Shown: positions 35,701 through 47,119 of the stretch, one piece after another
How positions within the stretch are numbered: position 1 is the first letter of the stretch
Layout of the letters: every line of letters starts with the position of its first letter
DNA from: Cephalopachus bancanus
Lineage: Eukaryota; Chordata; Mammalia; Primates; Tarsiidae
Direction: 5' to 3'
Assembly (NCBI GenBank): GCA_027257055.1
Contig: JAPVLO010000054.1
Coordinates: forward strand, 806,001 to 870,000
Length of the DNA: 64,000 bases
Notes under the pieces: generated by a model
Databases searched by the model: none
What the model saw: the letters and a program-made list of their open reading frames with translations, nothing else
Told to the model about the DNA's origin: nothing
Made by a program: the position numbers and the translations under genes

Positions 35701-36464
35701 CCTTTTAAATACATCTTTTTCTTATGGAGAATTAAAACAATTTTTTTATTCATTTAATATCAGTATGAATTGGAAAGTTGTACATAAAATTGTTTCTATT
35801 TTTTTTTTAGAAAAAGTAATACAAAGAAATGTTTTCAGAAGGAAAAAAACATGAAATATAAGCCTGCTACCTACACATTAAATTGCACTGTGTTGGAAGA
35901 AAGTTTCTTAATTTGCACAGCATCATGAAAATCAAATAGATATGAAGCAAAGGAGCTGAGATTTGCAAATTTTATACTAATATGTGGAAAATTGAGAAGC
36001 CAAAATATAATTTTATCTAGATTAATATTTTATAGAGAAACCAAATTGCTATTCACAAAGTATCTCACAAGCTACCAGCTAAGAAAAATCTCTTTACAAA
36101 TAGGCAATGTCTCTCAAATAAGTAACAGTTTCTAGTTATAAATAATTACAACTGGATGACTCTGTCCTTAAAATGCAAGAGTCAATCAATCTAATTCTTC
36201 AGGGAAAAGCTTTTACCCAATCTGTCAAAGCTTAAGGAAAAAGCAGGTTAAAACTTTTGCTCTTTTACCAGGATTCTTCTATAAAACACAATTCAGATGA
36301 AAAACAATGAAATGAATCTTTTAATGAATAAATCATTATGTGAAGAATTATTCCCTTGATCCTATGATAATGCAGACTCATTCTCAACCTTAAACCTTGT
36401 TTCCTACATCCAGTGTAACCTACACACTCAAGAGGATGCATAGGGTTCTGGATGGAGTCTTGAT
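32705..36464. other. Long single-copy AT-rich stretch
   Basis: About 3.8 kb without recognised repeats or genes. An A/G-rich purine run lies at 34,838-34,885 and a T11 run at 34,978-34,988. The part 34,020-34,330 is more GC-balanced and could be an unrecognised old repeat. Confidence 0.5.
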
Positions 36465-36830
36465 AACACAAACAGTGTTTGTGTCCCCCAAAATTCTTAT
36501 GATAAATTTGAGCACACAATGTTATGATATTTGAAAGTGGGAATGTGGTAGGTGATTAGCTTATGAGGGCAAAGCTCTCATGAATGAAATTAGTGTTTTT
36601 AGACAAGGAGTTCTGGAGGGCTTCCATACTCCCACACCTCTCTTCTACCATGAGAGGACTGAGGGAGTAGATAACCCTCTGTGAACTAGGAAGCAGACCC
36701 TCATTAAATACTGAAACTGCCAGCACCTTTATCTTGGACTTCTCAGCCTCCACAACTGAGAGAAATAAATTTCTGCTGTTTAGAAACTACCCAGTCTATG
36801 CATTCTGTTATAAAATAATACATCCAAATC
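36465..36830 (+). repeat. ERVL-MaLR-like LTR (solo)
   Basis: The layout is that of a common old LTR: GTGTTTGTGTCCCCCAAAAT, ATGTTATGATATTTGAAAGT, GGTGATTAGCTTATGAGG, CTCATGAATGAAATTAGTG, ACCATGAGAGGACTGAGGGA, AACTAGGAAGCAGACCCTCA, ATCTTGGACTTCTCAGCCTC, GAGAAATAAATTTCTGCTG and AACTACCCAGTCTATGCATT. AATAAA near 36,766 would be the LTR polyadenylation signal. No internal retroviral genes lie beside it. The exact subfamily is uncertain. Confidence 0.75.
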
Positions 36831-37299
36831 AGTCTGACAGATTGATACTTTAAGAGCTCACCAATGGTGATGCCCTTTACTACAGATGATCCTGTCATAA
36901 ACCCTGGCAGGAAATTAAGAAAGACACTGCTTGAGATTTGCAAACATCTAAGTGTCATTCAACAGAAGCCCATTAAATTAGAAGATTTAAATAAATGAGG
37001 GTGCTGGCTAGTTTTTGAATTTTATGAGCACCTTGGTATCATTGCCATTACTTTTTGTGAACTATTCAAACCATAATAAAAAATTATGAAAATGAACTCG
37101 TATCCTCAAATTTCCATTGGCACATGCTTTATGTTTAAGAATATTGATAGTTTATGCTTACAAACAGAAAATAAGATAAATGGGAAGTAACTGAAAGATA
37201 CCATGATTATAGAAGTTATTTCTTTCCATGAAATGGTGGCAACTAGGGATTACTTAAGGTTTTGTACCACCTTTGCTGAAACAGAGGCACTTACTCTTT
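36831..37299. other. Single-copy stretch next to L1 B
   Basis: No feature recognised. GAGGCACTTACTC just before the poly-T at 37,297 is a possible target-site duplication partner of CAGGCACATTCTT at 45,019. Confidence 0.45.
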
Positions 37300-37479
37300 T
37301 TTTTTTTTTAAGATGTGGAGTAAAATTCGGGGTTAGGTATATAAATGTTCATTATGTTCATTATGCAGTTACCCTTGTTGAAGAGGTGTGCCCCTCCCTC
37401 CCCTGGCAGTTTCCCTCAAATGCCAATACCATCCCCTGGCAGTTTCCCACTACTGTCAATCCTTTTCTTAAAGTATTAT

Positions 37480-40400
37480 GATAATTGTTCAAGGTCTGCT
37501 AATGAGTGAGTACATATGGTACTGTTCTTTGTTTCTGTGATAGATCACTGACTATAATTGACTCTAAATTCATCCAAGTTGCTGCGAAGTCTATATGTTT
37601 GTCCTTTTTTATGGCTGAATAATATTCCATTGTGTATATGTACCACATTTTTTAATCCAGTCCAGCTATGATGGGCAGCATGGCTGGTTTTGCGTTTTTT
37701 CTATTGTGAATAGAGCTACAACAAATATGCATGTGCAGGTACCTTTTGGGCAAAATGGCTTGAGTTTCTAAAGGTATATTCCCAATAGGAGGATTGCTTG
37801 GTCATATAGAAGGTCAAATTCTGGTTCCGTCAGAAATCACCACACTGTCTTCCAAAGAGGTTGCACTAGTTTGCATTCCCATTACCAGTGTAGAAGTATT
37901 CCTTTTTCTCCACATCCTTGCCAGCATCTGTTTGTTTATTAATGATGGTCATTCTTTCTGGGGTGAGGTGGTATCTCAGTGTGCTTTTGATTTGTATTTC
38001 TCTGATGATTTGTGAGGCTAAGCACTTTTTCATGTGTCTTTTGGCTGCCCATATATCTTCTTTTGAGAAGTGTCTATTCATGTCTTTTGCCACTTTTTAA
38101 TGGTGATATATTTTTTTTTCCTTTTGGCGTGTTTGAGTTCCTTGTAAATCCTAGACATTAGGCCTTTGTTAGATATACAGTTGGCAAATATTTTTCCCAT
38201 TCTGTGGGATGTCTCCCCACTCTCTTGATAGTTTCTTTTGCTTTGCAGAAGCTTGTCAGTCTTATGAGGTCCCACTTGTCTGTCATCTCTTATGGTATAT
38301 GCATTTGTGGTTTTCATCAGGAATTGGTTGCCAGTTCCAATTTCCATAAGGGTGTCTCCTGCATTTTCTAATATTCTTGTAGTTTGAGGTTTTACATTTA
38401 GGTATTTGGTCTATTTAGAGTTAATTTTGTATATGGTGATAGGTACAGGTCCTGTTTCAATCTTCTGCATGTGGTCAGTCAATATTCCCAGCACCGTTTA
38501 CTGACTAGGTTCTCCTCTCCCCCGTGGTTGTTGTTGGAGGTTTTGTCAAAGATGAGTTAGTTGAGAAATTGAGGCTTTGCTACCAGAATCTCTGTTCTGT
38601 TCCACTGTTTTGTATGCCTGTTCTTGTACCAATACCTGGCTGTTTTGATTATTGTAGCCTTATAGTAAAGGTTGAAATCTAGAAGTATGATACCTCCTGC
38701 TTTGTTTCTTTTGCTAAGGATTGTCTTTGCTATTTGTGATCGTTTATGTTTCCATATGAATTTCTGTAATGTCATTTCCAGGTCTGAGAAGAATGACATT
38801 GATAATTTATTGGGCATTGTATTGAATCTGTAGATTGCCTTTGGTAGGATGGACTTTTAACAATGTTGATTCCTCTTATCCATGAACATGGGATATTTTT
38901 CCATTTTTTGTGTCTTCTTGGATTTCTTTGAGCAGTGTTTTGTAGTTCTCATTGAAGGTGAGAAGGTTTTTCACTTCTCTGGTTAGGAAGATGTTGATGT
39001 ATTGCCTTTTTTTGGTGGCTATTATGAATGGGATTGTGCTATTTATTTGGTTCTCCAACTGCTTGTTGTTGGTGTATAAGAATGTAACTGTCTTTTGCAC
39101 ATTTATTCTGCACCCAAGATTTTGCCAAAGTCTTTTATCAGTGCAAGCAGGTTTTTGACAGATCAGATTCCCTTGGATTTTCAAGGTATAGGATCAATAT
39201 CATCAGCAAAGAGAGATAACTTAGCTTCTTTTTCATTTGGATGCTGCTGATTTCTTTCTCTTGCCTAATTGTTCTAACTAGGACTTCCAACACTATGTTG
39301 AACAAGAAAGGCGAGAGTGGTTAGCCTTGTCTTGTTTCAGTTTTAGGGGAAATGTTTCCAGTTTTTGACCATTTATCAATATGCTGCTTATAGGTTTATT
39401 GTAGATAGCATTTACTATTTTAAGGTATTTTCCTTGTATACCTAGGTGTTTGAGGGTTTTTATTAAGAGGGAATGTTGGATTTTATCAAAAGCTTTTACT
39501 GCATCTAAGTTAACCAAGTGGTTCTTGTTTTTACATCTGTTGATGTATTTAATTATATTTTTGGTCTTGTGGATGCTGAATCAGTCTTGTATCCTGGGGA
39601 TGAAGCTTGGACATGGTAGATGATTTTTTAAATGTGTTTATGAATCTGATTTGCTAGAATTATGTTGAGGATTTTTGCATCTTTGTTCATAATGGATATT
39701 GGCCTGTAGTTCTCTTTCTTTGTTGGCTCTTTACCCAGTTTGAATGTCAGTGTGATGTTAACTTTGTAAAATGATTTGGGGAGAATTCTGTCTTTATGAA
39801 ATGCCTGGAATACTTTCAGTAGGATTGGTATCAGCTCCTCCTTGTACATTTGTAGAATTCTGCTGGAGAGTTGTCTGGTCAAGGGCTTTTTTTTCTTGGT
39901 ACTTTTCTTATAATGGAGTCAATTTCCTGGGTTGTTATTGGTCTATTTAATGTCTCAATGTCTTCTTGTTTTAACCTAGGGAGGTTTGTGATGTCAAAAA
40001 AGTTCTCCATTGTATTAGGTTTAAGTTTGTTTAAAAATAGGTGTGCATATAATATCTGTTTATTTTTTATATTTCTTCCAGGTCAGTTGTGATTTGATCT
40101 TCTGTATTTCTGATTGCATTTATTTGGGCTTTTTCTCTCTTTTTCTGGGTCATTCTGTCTAGGGGTCCATCAATCTTGTTAATTCTTTCAAATAAACAGC
40201 TTTTTTTTTTTTTGGTTGATGTTTTCTCTAATATTTTTTGCCTTCTATGTCCCATATTTGGGATCTTATTTTGATGATCTGGATTCTTCTGCTAAAATTA
40301 GGGTTTTGGTTGCCTTCTCTTTCCAGTTCCCTTAGGTGATTTGTTAGAATGTCAACATGATTTTTCCATTTTTTTGATGTGTGTTTGTAGAGATATAAAT

Positions 40401-41285
40401 TCTACTCTTAAAACACTTTCATGGCACGCCAGACATGTTGGTTATATATTTCATTATTTTCATTTGTTTCCAGGAATCTTAATTTATGTATTGATTTTTG
40501 TGTTGACCCAGTAGTTGTTCAGCATCATGCTTTTATTGTCCATGTCACTATGGGCTTTGGGGAAATTTTTTTGGTGTTGATATTTACTTTTATTCCACTG
40601 TGGTTTGAGAAGGTTCATGGCACTATTTAAACCTAATGGTATTTATTTATGCTTGGTTTATGGCTGAGGATGTGATTGATCTTGATGTACCTTCCATGTG
40701 GTGATGAATAATATGTATATTCTGTAGTTGTTGGGTGAAATATTCTGTAGGTGTCTATTGACTCCATTTGATTGAAGGTCAAGTTTAGATTCTGTATCTT
40801 CTTGTTGATTTTTTGCCTCAATGATTTATCTAGGGCTGTCAGTGGGGTATTCAAGTCCCTTACTATAATAGTGCTTGAGTTAATACCTTTTTTTAGTTTA
40901 CTTAGTAGTTGCTTTATTAATGCTGGTGCTCCTTTGTTGGGTGCATATATATTTAGGATGGATATTTCTTGTTGATGGACTGAACCTTTTTTTCATTATG
41001 TAGTGTACTTTCATATTGTTTTTAATTTTTGATAGCTTAAAGGTTGTTTTGTCTAATATTAAGATTGCAACCCCTGCCTTCTTTTGTGACCCATTTGCCT
41101 GGAAACTTGTTTTCCATCCTTAACATTGAGTCTGTGCATCGTTTGTGGTGAGATGAGTTTCCTGGATGCAGCAAATAATTGGGTCATGGTTTCTTATCCA
41201 GTTTGCCATTCTGTGTCTTTTCAGTGGTGAATGTAGTCCATTTGCATTCAAGCTAATTATTGAAATGTGATTGTTTATCCCTGTC
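37480..41285 (-). pseudogene. L1 B ORF2 pseudogene (endonuclease, reverse transcriptase)
   Basis: Fragments of ORF2p follow in order on the minus strand. The endonuclease C-terminal part is at 40,633-40,854 (TEYTYYSSPHGRYIKINHI). Next come a spacer at 40,067-40,255 and the start of the reverse transcriptase at 39,628-39,882 (KKENYRPISIMNKDAKILN). Motif A is at 39,293-39,517 (VNLDAVKAFDKIQHSLLIKT). Sequence after motif C is at 38,876-39,184, and the C-terminal segments are at 38,557-38,817 and 38,078-38,347. Frames change between fragments and stops intervene. ORF2 would start near 41,285 by alignment with element C, so the Alu at 41,295 sits at the ORF1-ORF2 junction. Confidence 0.9.
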
Positions 41286-41294
41286 ATAATGATC

Positions 41295-41582
41295 TTTTTT
41301 TTTTTTTTTTTTGAGTTGGAGTCTCACTCTGTCGCCCAGACTGGAGTGCAGTGGCCACTTCTGGCCACCGCAGCCTCGACTTGCTGGGCTCCGGCGATCC
41401 TTCCGCCTCAGCCTTCTGTGTAGCTGGAATTACAGGCATGCGCTACCATGTCCGGCTGAGTTTTTGATTTATTGTACAGATGAGGTCTTGCTGCCCAGGT
41501 GGGTCTTGAACCCGTGGGCTCAGGCAATCCACTCACCTCAGCCTCCCAAAAGTTTGGGATTACAGGCTGAGCCACCAAGCCC
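41295..41582 (-). mobile_element. Alu SINE, derived 5-bp-deletion subfamily, between ORF1 and ORF2 of L1 B
   Basis: A T18 head, AGTTGGAGTCTCACTCTGTC, both arms and GTCTTGCTGCCCAGGTGGGT, which shows the 5-bp deletion. It lies just upstream of the expected ORF2 start of L1 B, so it is younger than that element. Confidence 0.96.
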
Positions 41583-41649
41583 AAATATGAGGAGCTTATA
41601 AAGTTTTTTTTGTTGTTTGCTTGCTTGTTTTCTTTTAGCTTTGGGGTTG

Positions 41650-42800
41650 ATGTATGTGGGTGTTTTCAAGAATATTGTTGCAATGTATTCTCTGTTGATT
41701 TTGTCCTCTGCTGTTCTCTTGGGAAGTGTGTGGTCATTCTTTCTTTTCTTTTTTCTGTGATTAATATTTTTTTAAACATCTCCTGTACAGCTGGTCTGCA
41801 AGCTACATATTTTTTACAGATTGGTTAATTCCATGCTCTGGTCCTACAAACATATTGGATGTTTGGGAAGGATTTTAATTCTTCATTACTGATGAAGGTG
41901 AGCTTGACTGGATAGGAAATTCTGGGCTGAAATTGTTTATCTTTGAGGACTTTGAATATTGGACTCTGGTCCCTTTTTACTTATAATGTTTTTGCTTGTG
42001 GGTCGGCTGCTATTCTGATTGTTTTTCCCAGTAGGTAGTCTGATCTTTCTATCTTGCTGACTTTAGGATTCTTTCTTTTGTGCTTACTTTGTGTAGGTAA
42101 ATTGCTATGTGTTTAGGGGTTGGTCTTCTCTTTTGATGTCATTGAGGGGGTTCTCTATACCTCTTGTATTTGGCTGGTCACATCTCTGGTGAGATGGGAA
42201 AGTTTTCTTTGATAACCTTCTGGAATACTTGTTCCAAGGTGTTCTCTATTTCCCTTTCTTGTTCTGAGATGCCAATCAGGCATAGGCTCGACCTCTTGAT
42301 ATAATTGTACATCTCTTGTAGGATTTGTTCTTTTTTTAGGAATTTCCTTCTATGTTTTTTACAGATTGGGTTAATTCCATGTTCTGGTCCTCAAGTTCTG
42401 AGAGTCTTGCACCTGCTAGGTTAATTCTGCTTTCTGTGCTTGTCATCTTTTTATTTGTTTCCTGGATAAAATTTTTTATGGTCAAAATCTCTGTTAAAAG
42501 TTCTTTCAGTGTTGCATCTTGTCTTTCTTGAGTCTTATTCATTCTTTCCATCCATTGCCTAATCCTTGTCTTATTCTAGGGCCAATATTTGGTGACTTTC
42601 ATTGTTTGGGCTCTGAGTTCTGATTTTTCAGGCATTTTATATTTGCTAGACTTCAAATTACTGGTGGTCTTCCACTGTTTTTTCTCATTTTTGACAGATC
42701 TCTAGCTTTTCTCTTTAGTTCCGTTATTCACTGACAGTGGGAGAGGCTTTCACTTCTGATGTTTGCTCAGCCCTCTATTCTTACCTGATCTAGACTCTGG
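41650..42800 (-). pseudogene. L1 B ORF1 pseudogene (RNA-binding chaperone)
   Basis: ORF1p is a trimeric RNA-binding protein that coats L1 RNA. The minus-strand frame at 42,336-42,551 has the coiled-coil character typical of its N-terminal half: MTSTESRINLAGARLSELED followed by QNMELTQSVKNIEGNS, close to the human 'ESRINQAEERISEIED' pattern. The C-terminal RNA-binding part lies at about 41,850-42,330 with broken frames. A 36-bp segment of the coiled-coil region is duplicated at 41,810. Boundaries are estimated from element C. Confidence 0.8.
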
Positions 42801-43247
42801 ATTTTTCTATTTTGAAACAGGACTGTGAGTGGGAAACTTTGCTGTCTCTTGTAGTTTTGATAGTCAAATATGGTAGAGGATGGAGAGCTAGAAGTCAGAA
42901 AACACTTGCAAATTGTGATGTTCATTGATTATGGTATGTGTTCCCTGAGACCCACTCCCCACCACCACTCTATATGATGATGTAATGGGTATGTGTGTGC
43001 CCCCTAAGTCAAAAATATAGTAGAAGCAATGAAGTAAACAGAGAAAAATAGAATGAAAAAAGATGGACAAAAATTAAAAAATGAAAAAATAGAGAAATGA
43101 AAGCAGATAGCAAAACAAAAAACAATTGAACACACACACTCACAGACACACACACGTACACACACACACAAACACACACACAAGCAAACTAGAATAACAA
43201 TAAAGCAAAACAAAACAAAAAACAACCACCAAAAAACTGGGAAAACT

Positions 43248-43249
<2 letters not shown>

Positions 43250-43297
<48 letters not shown>
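43250..43297. repeat. (CA)n microsatellite in L1 B 5'UTR
   Basis: A perfect CA run of about 48 bp, with looser CA-rich sequence at 43,130-43,185 beside it. Confidence 0.97.
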
Positions 43298-43299
<2 letters not shown>

Positions 43300-44454
43300 C
43301 TAGCACAAAATGAATGGAAAAGAAAAAGAAAGACTGGAGGGGGAAAAAAAGAAAAAATAGGAATTCAGATTACACCTTCACACATATAATCACACACACT
43401 TTAAACTATAAAATAAAGTGAACAACAAAAGAGCAAAACCAAACTAAAAAAAAAATAAAATAAACTGAAAGGTGAACACTCATTCATTCACATACACACA
43501 TCAACAGAAAAAAAAGGAAGCAAAAAAGAAGGGTGAAATGCAGATAAAACCCTCACATACACATTCATGCACAAAGAAAGAATATTTAAAAAATAGAAAA
43601 ACCAATAAATAAACAGGGAAAAAATTTTTTAAAATTTAAAAAAGAAAGAAAAACGTTGCCCTCTTATGGCAGTTTCTATAATTGTTCCCCTTGTCTGCTT
43701 CTCTACTATCTCCCGCAGAGCTTCTGCCTCTTTCACTCTCTCCCGAGTGTCCAAACCAGAGAAGGAGGAGGGCAATGAGGGTAGATGGGGCTGCAGTCCT
43801 CCCCTCCCACTCTCCTATGGTCAGGGAGATCCCCTCCGGTGTGGAGGTGAGGGATTGTTCTTCCCCAGATATGTACTTGCAGGGTGTGCCCAAGCCAGAC
43901 CTATCCTGGAATGGAATTCTTTTGAGACTGACATCCAGGCTCTACCTAGGTTTGTCCCTCTCAGTGGTGCCCCAGCTGTGTGGGTCTAATGTTCAGAGGA
44001 TTGCTGGGGAAGAGGGAGGTTGGATCAGCCCTGGACTCACCACTGATATCTTTGGAGGTCTTCTTCATCCTTGTGTAGCCACACCCTCTGTCCTGAGACT
44101 GAATCAGGGTAGGGGGTGGGGTGCCTGAGACTCAGCACTCATCCTGTCCCTTTGAAGTTTGTGCTTTCAGGATATTCCCTCTGGGTCATGATCAGTCCCT
44201 GAGTAGTTGATGCACTGGTCACCAGGTGTGTTCCTCCACAGTGAGCAAATCAGAGCACTTTCCTGTCCCTTTTTCAAGATGGTGGCGGGGTGCCGCTTTC
44301 GTTTTCTCCAGTAGGACTCTGCCTCTGGGATCCCTCCATAGCCCTTTCTGCCAGTGTTCGGCCAGGTGCTGAAGTGGTGAGGCAAAGCCTGAAGCCTGTA
44401 GTCTCTCCCTACTTCTTCTTTGCAGGAAAACTTTTGTCAGTTAAAAAAATAAAT

Positions 44455-44725
44455 GCTGTAATCCCAGCACTTTGGGAGGCTGAGGCAAGTGGATTGCCTT
44501 AGCCCATGGGTTTGAGACCAGCCTGGGCACCTTGGCAAGACCTCATTTCTACAATAAATTTTTAAAAATTAGTGGGATATAGTAGTGCACACCTATAGTT
44601 CTGGCTATTTGGAAGGCTGAGGCAGAAAGATTGCCAGGGACCAAAAAGTCAATGCTGGGGTGGCCGTGGGTGTGTCACTGCACTTCAGCCTGGATGATGG
44701 AGTGAGACTCTAACTCAAAAAAAAA
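44455..44725 (+). mobile_element. 5'-truncated Alu SINE in the 5'UTR of L1 B
   Basis: It starts at CTGTAATCCCAGCACTTTGG, so about 20 bp of the Alu head are missing. It continues through ACCTTGGCAAGACCTCATTT (no 5-bp deletion), the linker CTACAATAAATTTTTAAAAA and a right arm ending in A9. It lies opposite to the L1 orientation. Confidence 0.93.
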
Positions 44726-44943
44726 TTTCCTTCAGCTTCTGTGACCTGGGAAGTACTAGGGACCAAGCAGAGCAGCTGCAGCAGCAGCTGCTTCACCAGG
44801 AGTGCCCGAGCTGCTTGTTCCCAAGCCCTCACTCAGTCAGCCACTCATACACCTACTCACCAACATGTACACAAAAATTTCCCATGCACTCATTCACACC
44901 GGGACTCACATACTCTGGCTTGGTCTCTGTCACTCTCACACAA

Positions 44944-44944
<1 letters not shown>

Positions 44945-44999
<55 letters not shown>

Positions 45000-45005
45000 A
45001 CACAC
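44945..45005. repeat. (CA)n microsatellite at the 5' end of L1 B
   Basis: A CA run with a single CAGACA interruption. It sits at the L1 5' terminus and corresponds to the imperfect CACTC/CACA tract at 1,000-1,080 in element A. Confidence 0.97.
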
Positions 45006-45016
45006 CTGTAATTCTT

Positions 45017-45556
45017 TCAGGCACATTCTTAGGTTCTATTGCAGGAAATAAATGAGTAACTTAAGATCATCCATCTTTGGCTGTCACAGTTATGTCATCA
45101 GTTACTTTATTCAACAGGTTAATTAACTGAAACAGTTAAGGTACATTCTCTTAATTTTGTCATATGTTTTCCTTCTATGTACATTTTTAAAATGTACTGG
45201 GAGACATTTTTCAATTTTATTTTAGCCACCTATTTTAAAATATACTATGCCTATGAATTTAGTTACTGCAAGCTTAGATAAAGAATTATATCTGCTAATG
45301 AGTAGAAACTACTGTTCAGTTAATATTTACTGTGTTCAGATTTCTTGTACATGTATTATTTATTCGTTCTCTCAAAAAGCACTGTGTTTAATGATAAAAT
45401 CAGTCATTTCTTTAACTGTGGAAGGATAGTGATTACATTGAAGTGAAGATTTTTATACCATTTCTTGGGAGTAGAGCTGTCACATGTAACATGCTCTCAA
45501 ATTCAGGCAGGGGGCAAGTCTTTATGTTGTCAGAAATTCTCTCTCTCTTTCTCATG

Positions 45557-45621
<65 letters not shown>

Positions 45622-46370
45622 TTCTTTTCTTTCATTTCCCCTTCACTTTCTTCCTCCCTCCCTCCTGATCTTTCCTCCCTCTCCCTCCCTTCCTTTCTTC
45701 CATTTCTCTATCTTACAAAATAAACAAAGTAAAAGACAATTAAAATTAAAATAAATGTTCATCTCCCTACCTCTTTATACAATAATAGATAAGATCTATT
45801 ATTCAGATAATAACTTTCTGGGAAAGGAGTAATTTACTAAAACTTCATTTATATATAAAAGTACACAATGGTTCATTTTAGATTATCTAAACATAGATCA
45901 AATCAGGATGCTTTAATTCATTTTTCTTGCTTTTTGAGACTATTTGGTCTACTTCTTTCCCTGCTCTTCCCTCTCCCTTTTTATAATTTCTTTTTTTCCC
46001 ACCTTCCCCTCTCCTCCTAATTTCCTTTTATTTTCCTTGCCTTTACTATGTTCCATCTTTCTGATTAAAAACTACTCAGAAAATTTATAGATAAGAAAGA
46101 AACCAGTAACAAAATGTATGAGATTTTAAAAAATTCATAATGAGTGTATTCAGTGGATATGTAAAATAATAGCTAGTAATGGCTTGAAATAACATACTTA
46201 GGGAATTATTATGTCCTAAAATTAGTTACATGTAATAAACTCTTCCTATCAAACTTTATATTTATAAAATTGGTTCAGGTATAAATAAGGGCCAATTGTG
46301 CACATAAAACAGATGAATACACATTGAAAACCCAAATTAAGCATGTGTTCCCTCACAGTTTTGTGAATCA
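45017..46370. other. Single-copy stretch with CT/GT tracts
   Basis: No gene recognised. It contains the compound microsatellite described separately and a CT-rich segment at 45,645-45,705. Confidence 0.5.
45552..45620. repeat. Compound (CT)n(GT)n microsatellite
   Basis: About 16 CT units followed directly by about 18 GT units. The CT half is a polypyrimidine tract and the GT half is alternating purine-pyrimidine. A further CCTCC-rich stretch follows. Confidence 0.97.
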
Positions 46371-46720
46371 GGAACTCAGAAATGTCCTAGGTGGATCTTT
46401 TTAGTTTGGAGTCTCTTAAGTGGTTGCAGTCAAGGCTGCAGTGATCTCAAGGATTAACTTGGGCTGAAGGATACACTCTCAAAGAGGTCCACACGCATCT
46501 GTGCCAGTTGGTGCTGGTGGGGATCAGGAATCAGTTTCTCTCCACATCCCTTTATGGTACTTGAGTAGCTTTATCACATAGCAATTGACTTTACCCAGAA
46601 TGAGTAATCCAAATGATGTGGCCTAGCTATTGCTTGATATCAATGGCATCAATAATACCAAGAGGGTAATCAAATTGCCTAAAATCCTACAGAGCAAATA
46701 GTTTCAGAAATATCTGAACA
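46371..46720 (-). repeat. Probable ancient interspersed repeat
   Basis: TCAGGAACTCAGAAATGTCC, GTGGTTGCAGTCAAGGCTGC, AGTGATCTCAAGGATTAACT, TTGGGCTGAAGGATACACTC and CAGAATGAGTAATCC follow the layout of a common old mammalian repeat ('gtcaggaattcgggaatggc...gaggttgcagtcaagatg'). I recognise the pattern but not the formal family, and orientation is a guess. Confidence 0.5.
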
Positions 46721-46787
46721 CTCAGATATTTAATTCTATTTGGAAGGAGTGATGGCATAATAGAAAAGGGGGCCACTATGCAGGGAT

Positions 46788-46952
46788 TTATTTTTTTTAA
46801 GTTGGAGTCTCACTTTGTCACCCAGGCTAGCTAATTTTTTGATTTATTGTAGCGATGAGGTCTTGCCAAGTTGCCCAGGCTGTTCTTGAACCCATGGGCT
46901 CAGGCAATCCCCTCAACCTCCCAAAGTGCTGGGATTACCGGCTTGAGAAGGC
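46788..46952 (-). mobile_element. Alu SINE with internal deletion
   Basis: T-rich head, TTGGAGTCTCACTTTGTCAC and CCAGGCTAGC, then an immediate jump to TAATTTTTTGATTTATTGTA and the left arm (GTCTTGCCAAGTTGCCCAGG). Most of the right arm is missing, so the copy is only about 165 bp. No 5-bp deletion. Confidence 0.92.
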
Positions 46953-47119
46953 CGTTTTTTATAATGGTAAAATCTATGCCTTGTAGATAACCATCTTCCC
47001 ATTACAGTGAGTGTTCTGAACTTATACTACATTCAAAATAGTGAATATGATGCCACATCATATAGTTTAATTACATGTGAGAAAATAATTGATTCACATG
47101 GATAAAAGCTGGAAATATA

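Larger units (their letters stand above)
37297..45016 (-). mobile_element. Nearly full-length L1 (element B), with two internal Alus
   Basis: In minus orientation the parts are, from right to left: 5'UTR (about 42,850-45,016) with CA microsatellites, ORF1 (about 41,650-42,800), ORF2 (about 37,480-41,285), 3'UTR and a poly-A tail seen as T14 at 37,297-37,310. Without its two Alus (41,295-41,582 and 44,455-44,725) it is about 7.1 kb, longer than a typical 6-6.5 kb primate L1 because of the long 5'UTR. ORFs carry many stops, so it is dead. A possible decayed target-site duplication (AGGCAC-TT) flanks it. Confidence 0.93.
42850..45016 (-). promoter_or_regulatory. L1 B 5'UTR (promoter region), A/B/D type
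   Basis: L1 5'UTRs hold the internal RNA polymerase II promoter. This one is long, begins (at its right end) with an expanded (TG)n tract, continues through GC-rich sequence interrupted by an Alu, and ends next to ORF1 in an A-rich/CA-rich section with (CA)n at 43,250-43,297. Parts match elements A and D, for example the block around CATCTTGAAA (near 44,275) and around GGTGAAGCAGCTGC (near 44,790). Promoter activity is inferred from position only; the short frames in it are not proteins of L1. Confidence 0.65.

Noticed and set aside
36265..36958. Three minus-strand frames in a row, suggesting an exon series
   Set aside because: Most of the stretch is an LTR in plus orientation with AATAAA and known LTR words; frames do not connect through plausible splice sites.
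37399..37447. CCCTGGCAGTTTCCC repeated twice in the L1 B 3'UTR
   Set aside because: A small local duplication within a decayed 3'UTR; by itself it does not indicate function.
43004..43306. Minus-strand frame rich in V-C repeats
   Set aside because: It is the translation of the (CA)n-rich part of the L1 B 5'UTR.
43682..44128. 148-codon plus-strand frame in a GC-rich stretch, a candidate gene
   Set aside because: It lies wholly in the 5'UTR of L1 B in antisense, and shows no recognisable domain.
44741..45055. Plus-strand frames ending in HTHTHT repeats
   Set aside because: They translate the 5' end and the CA microsatellite of L1 B on the antisense strand.
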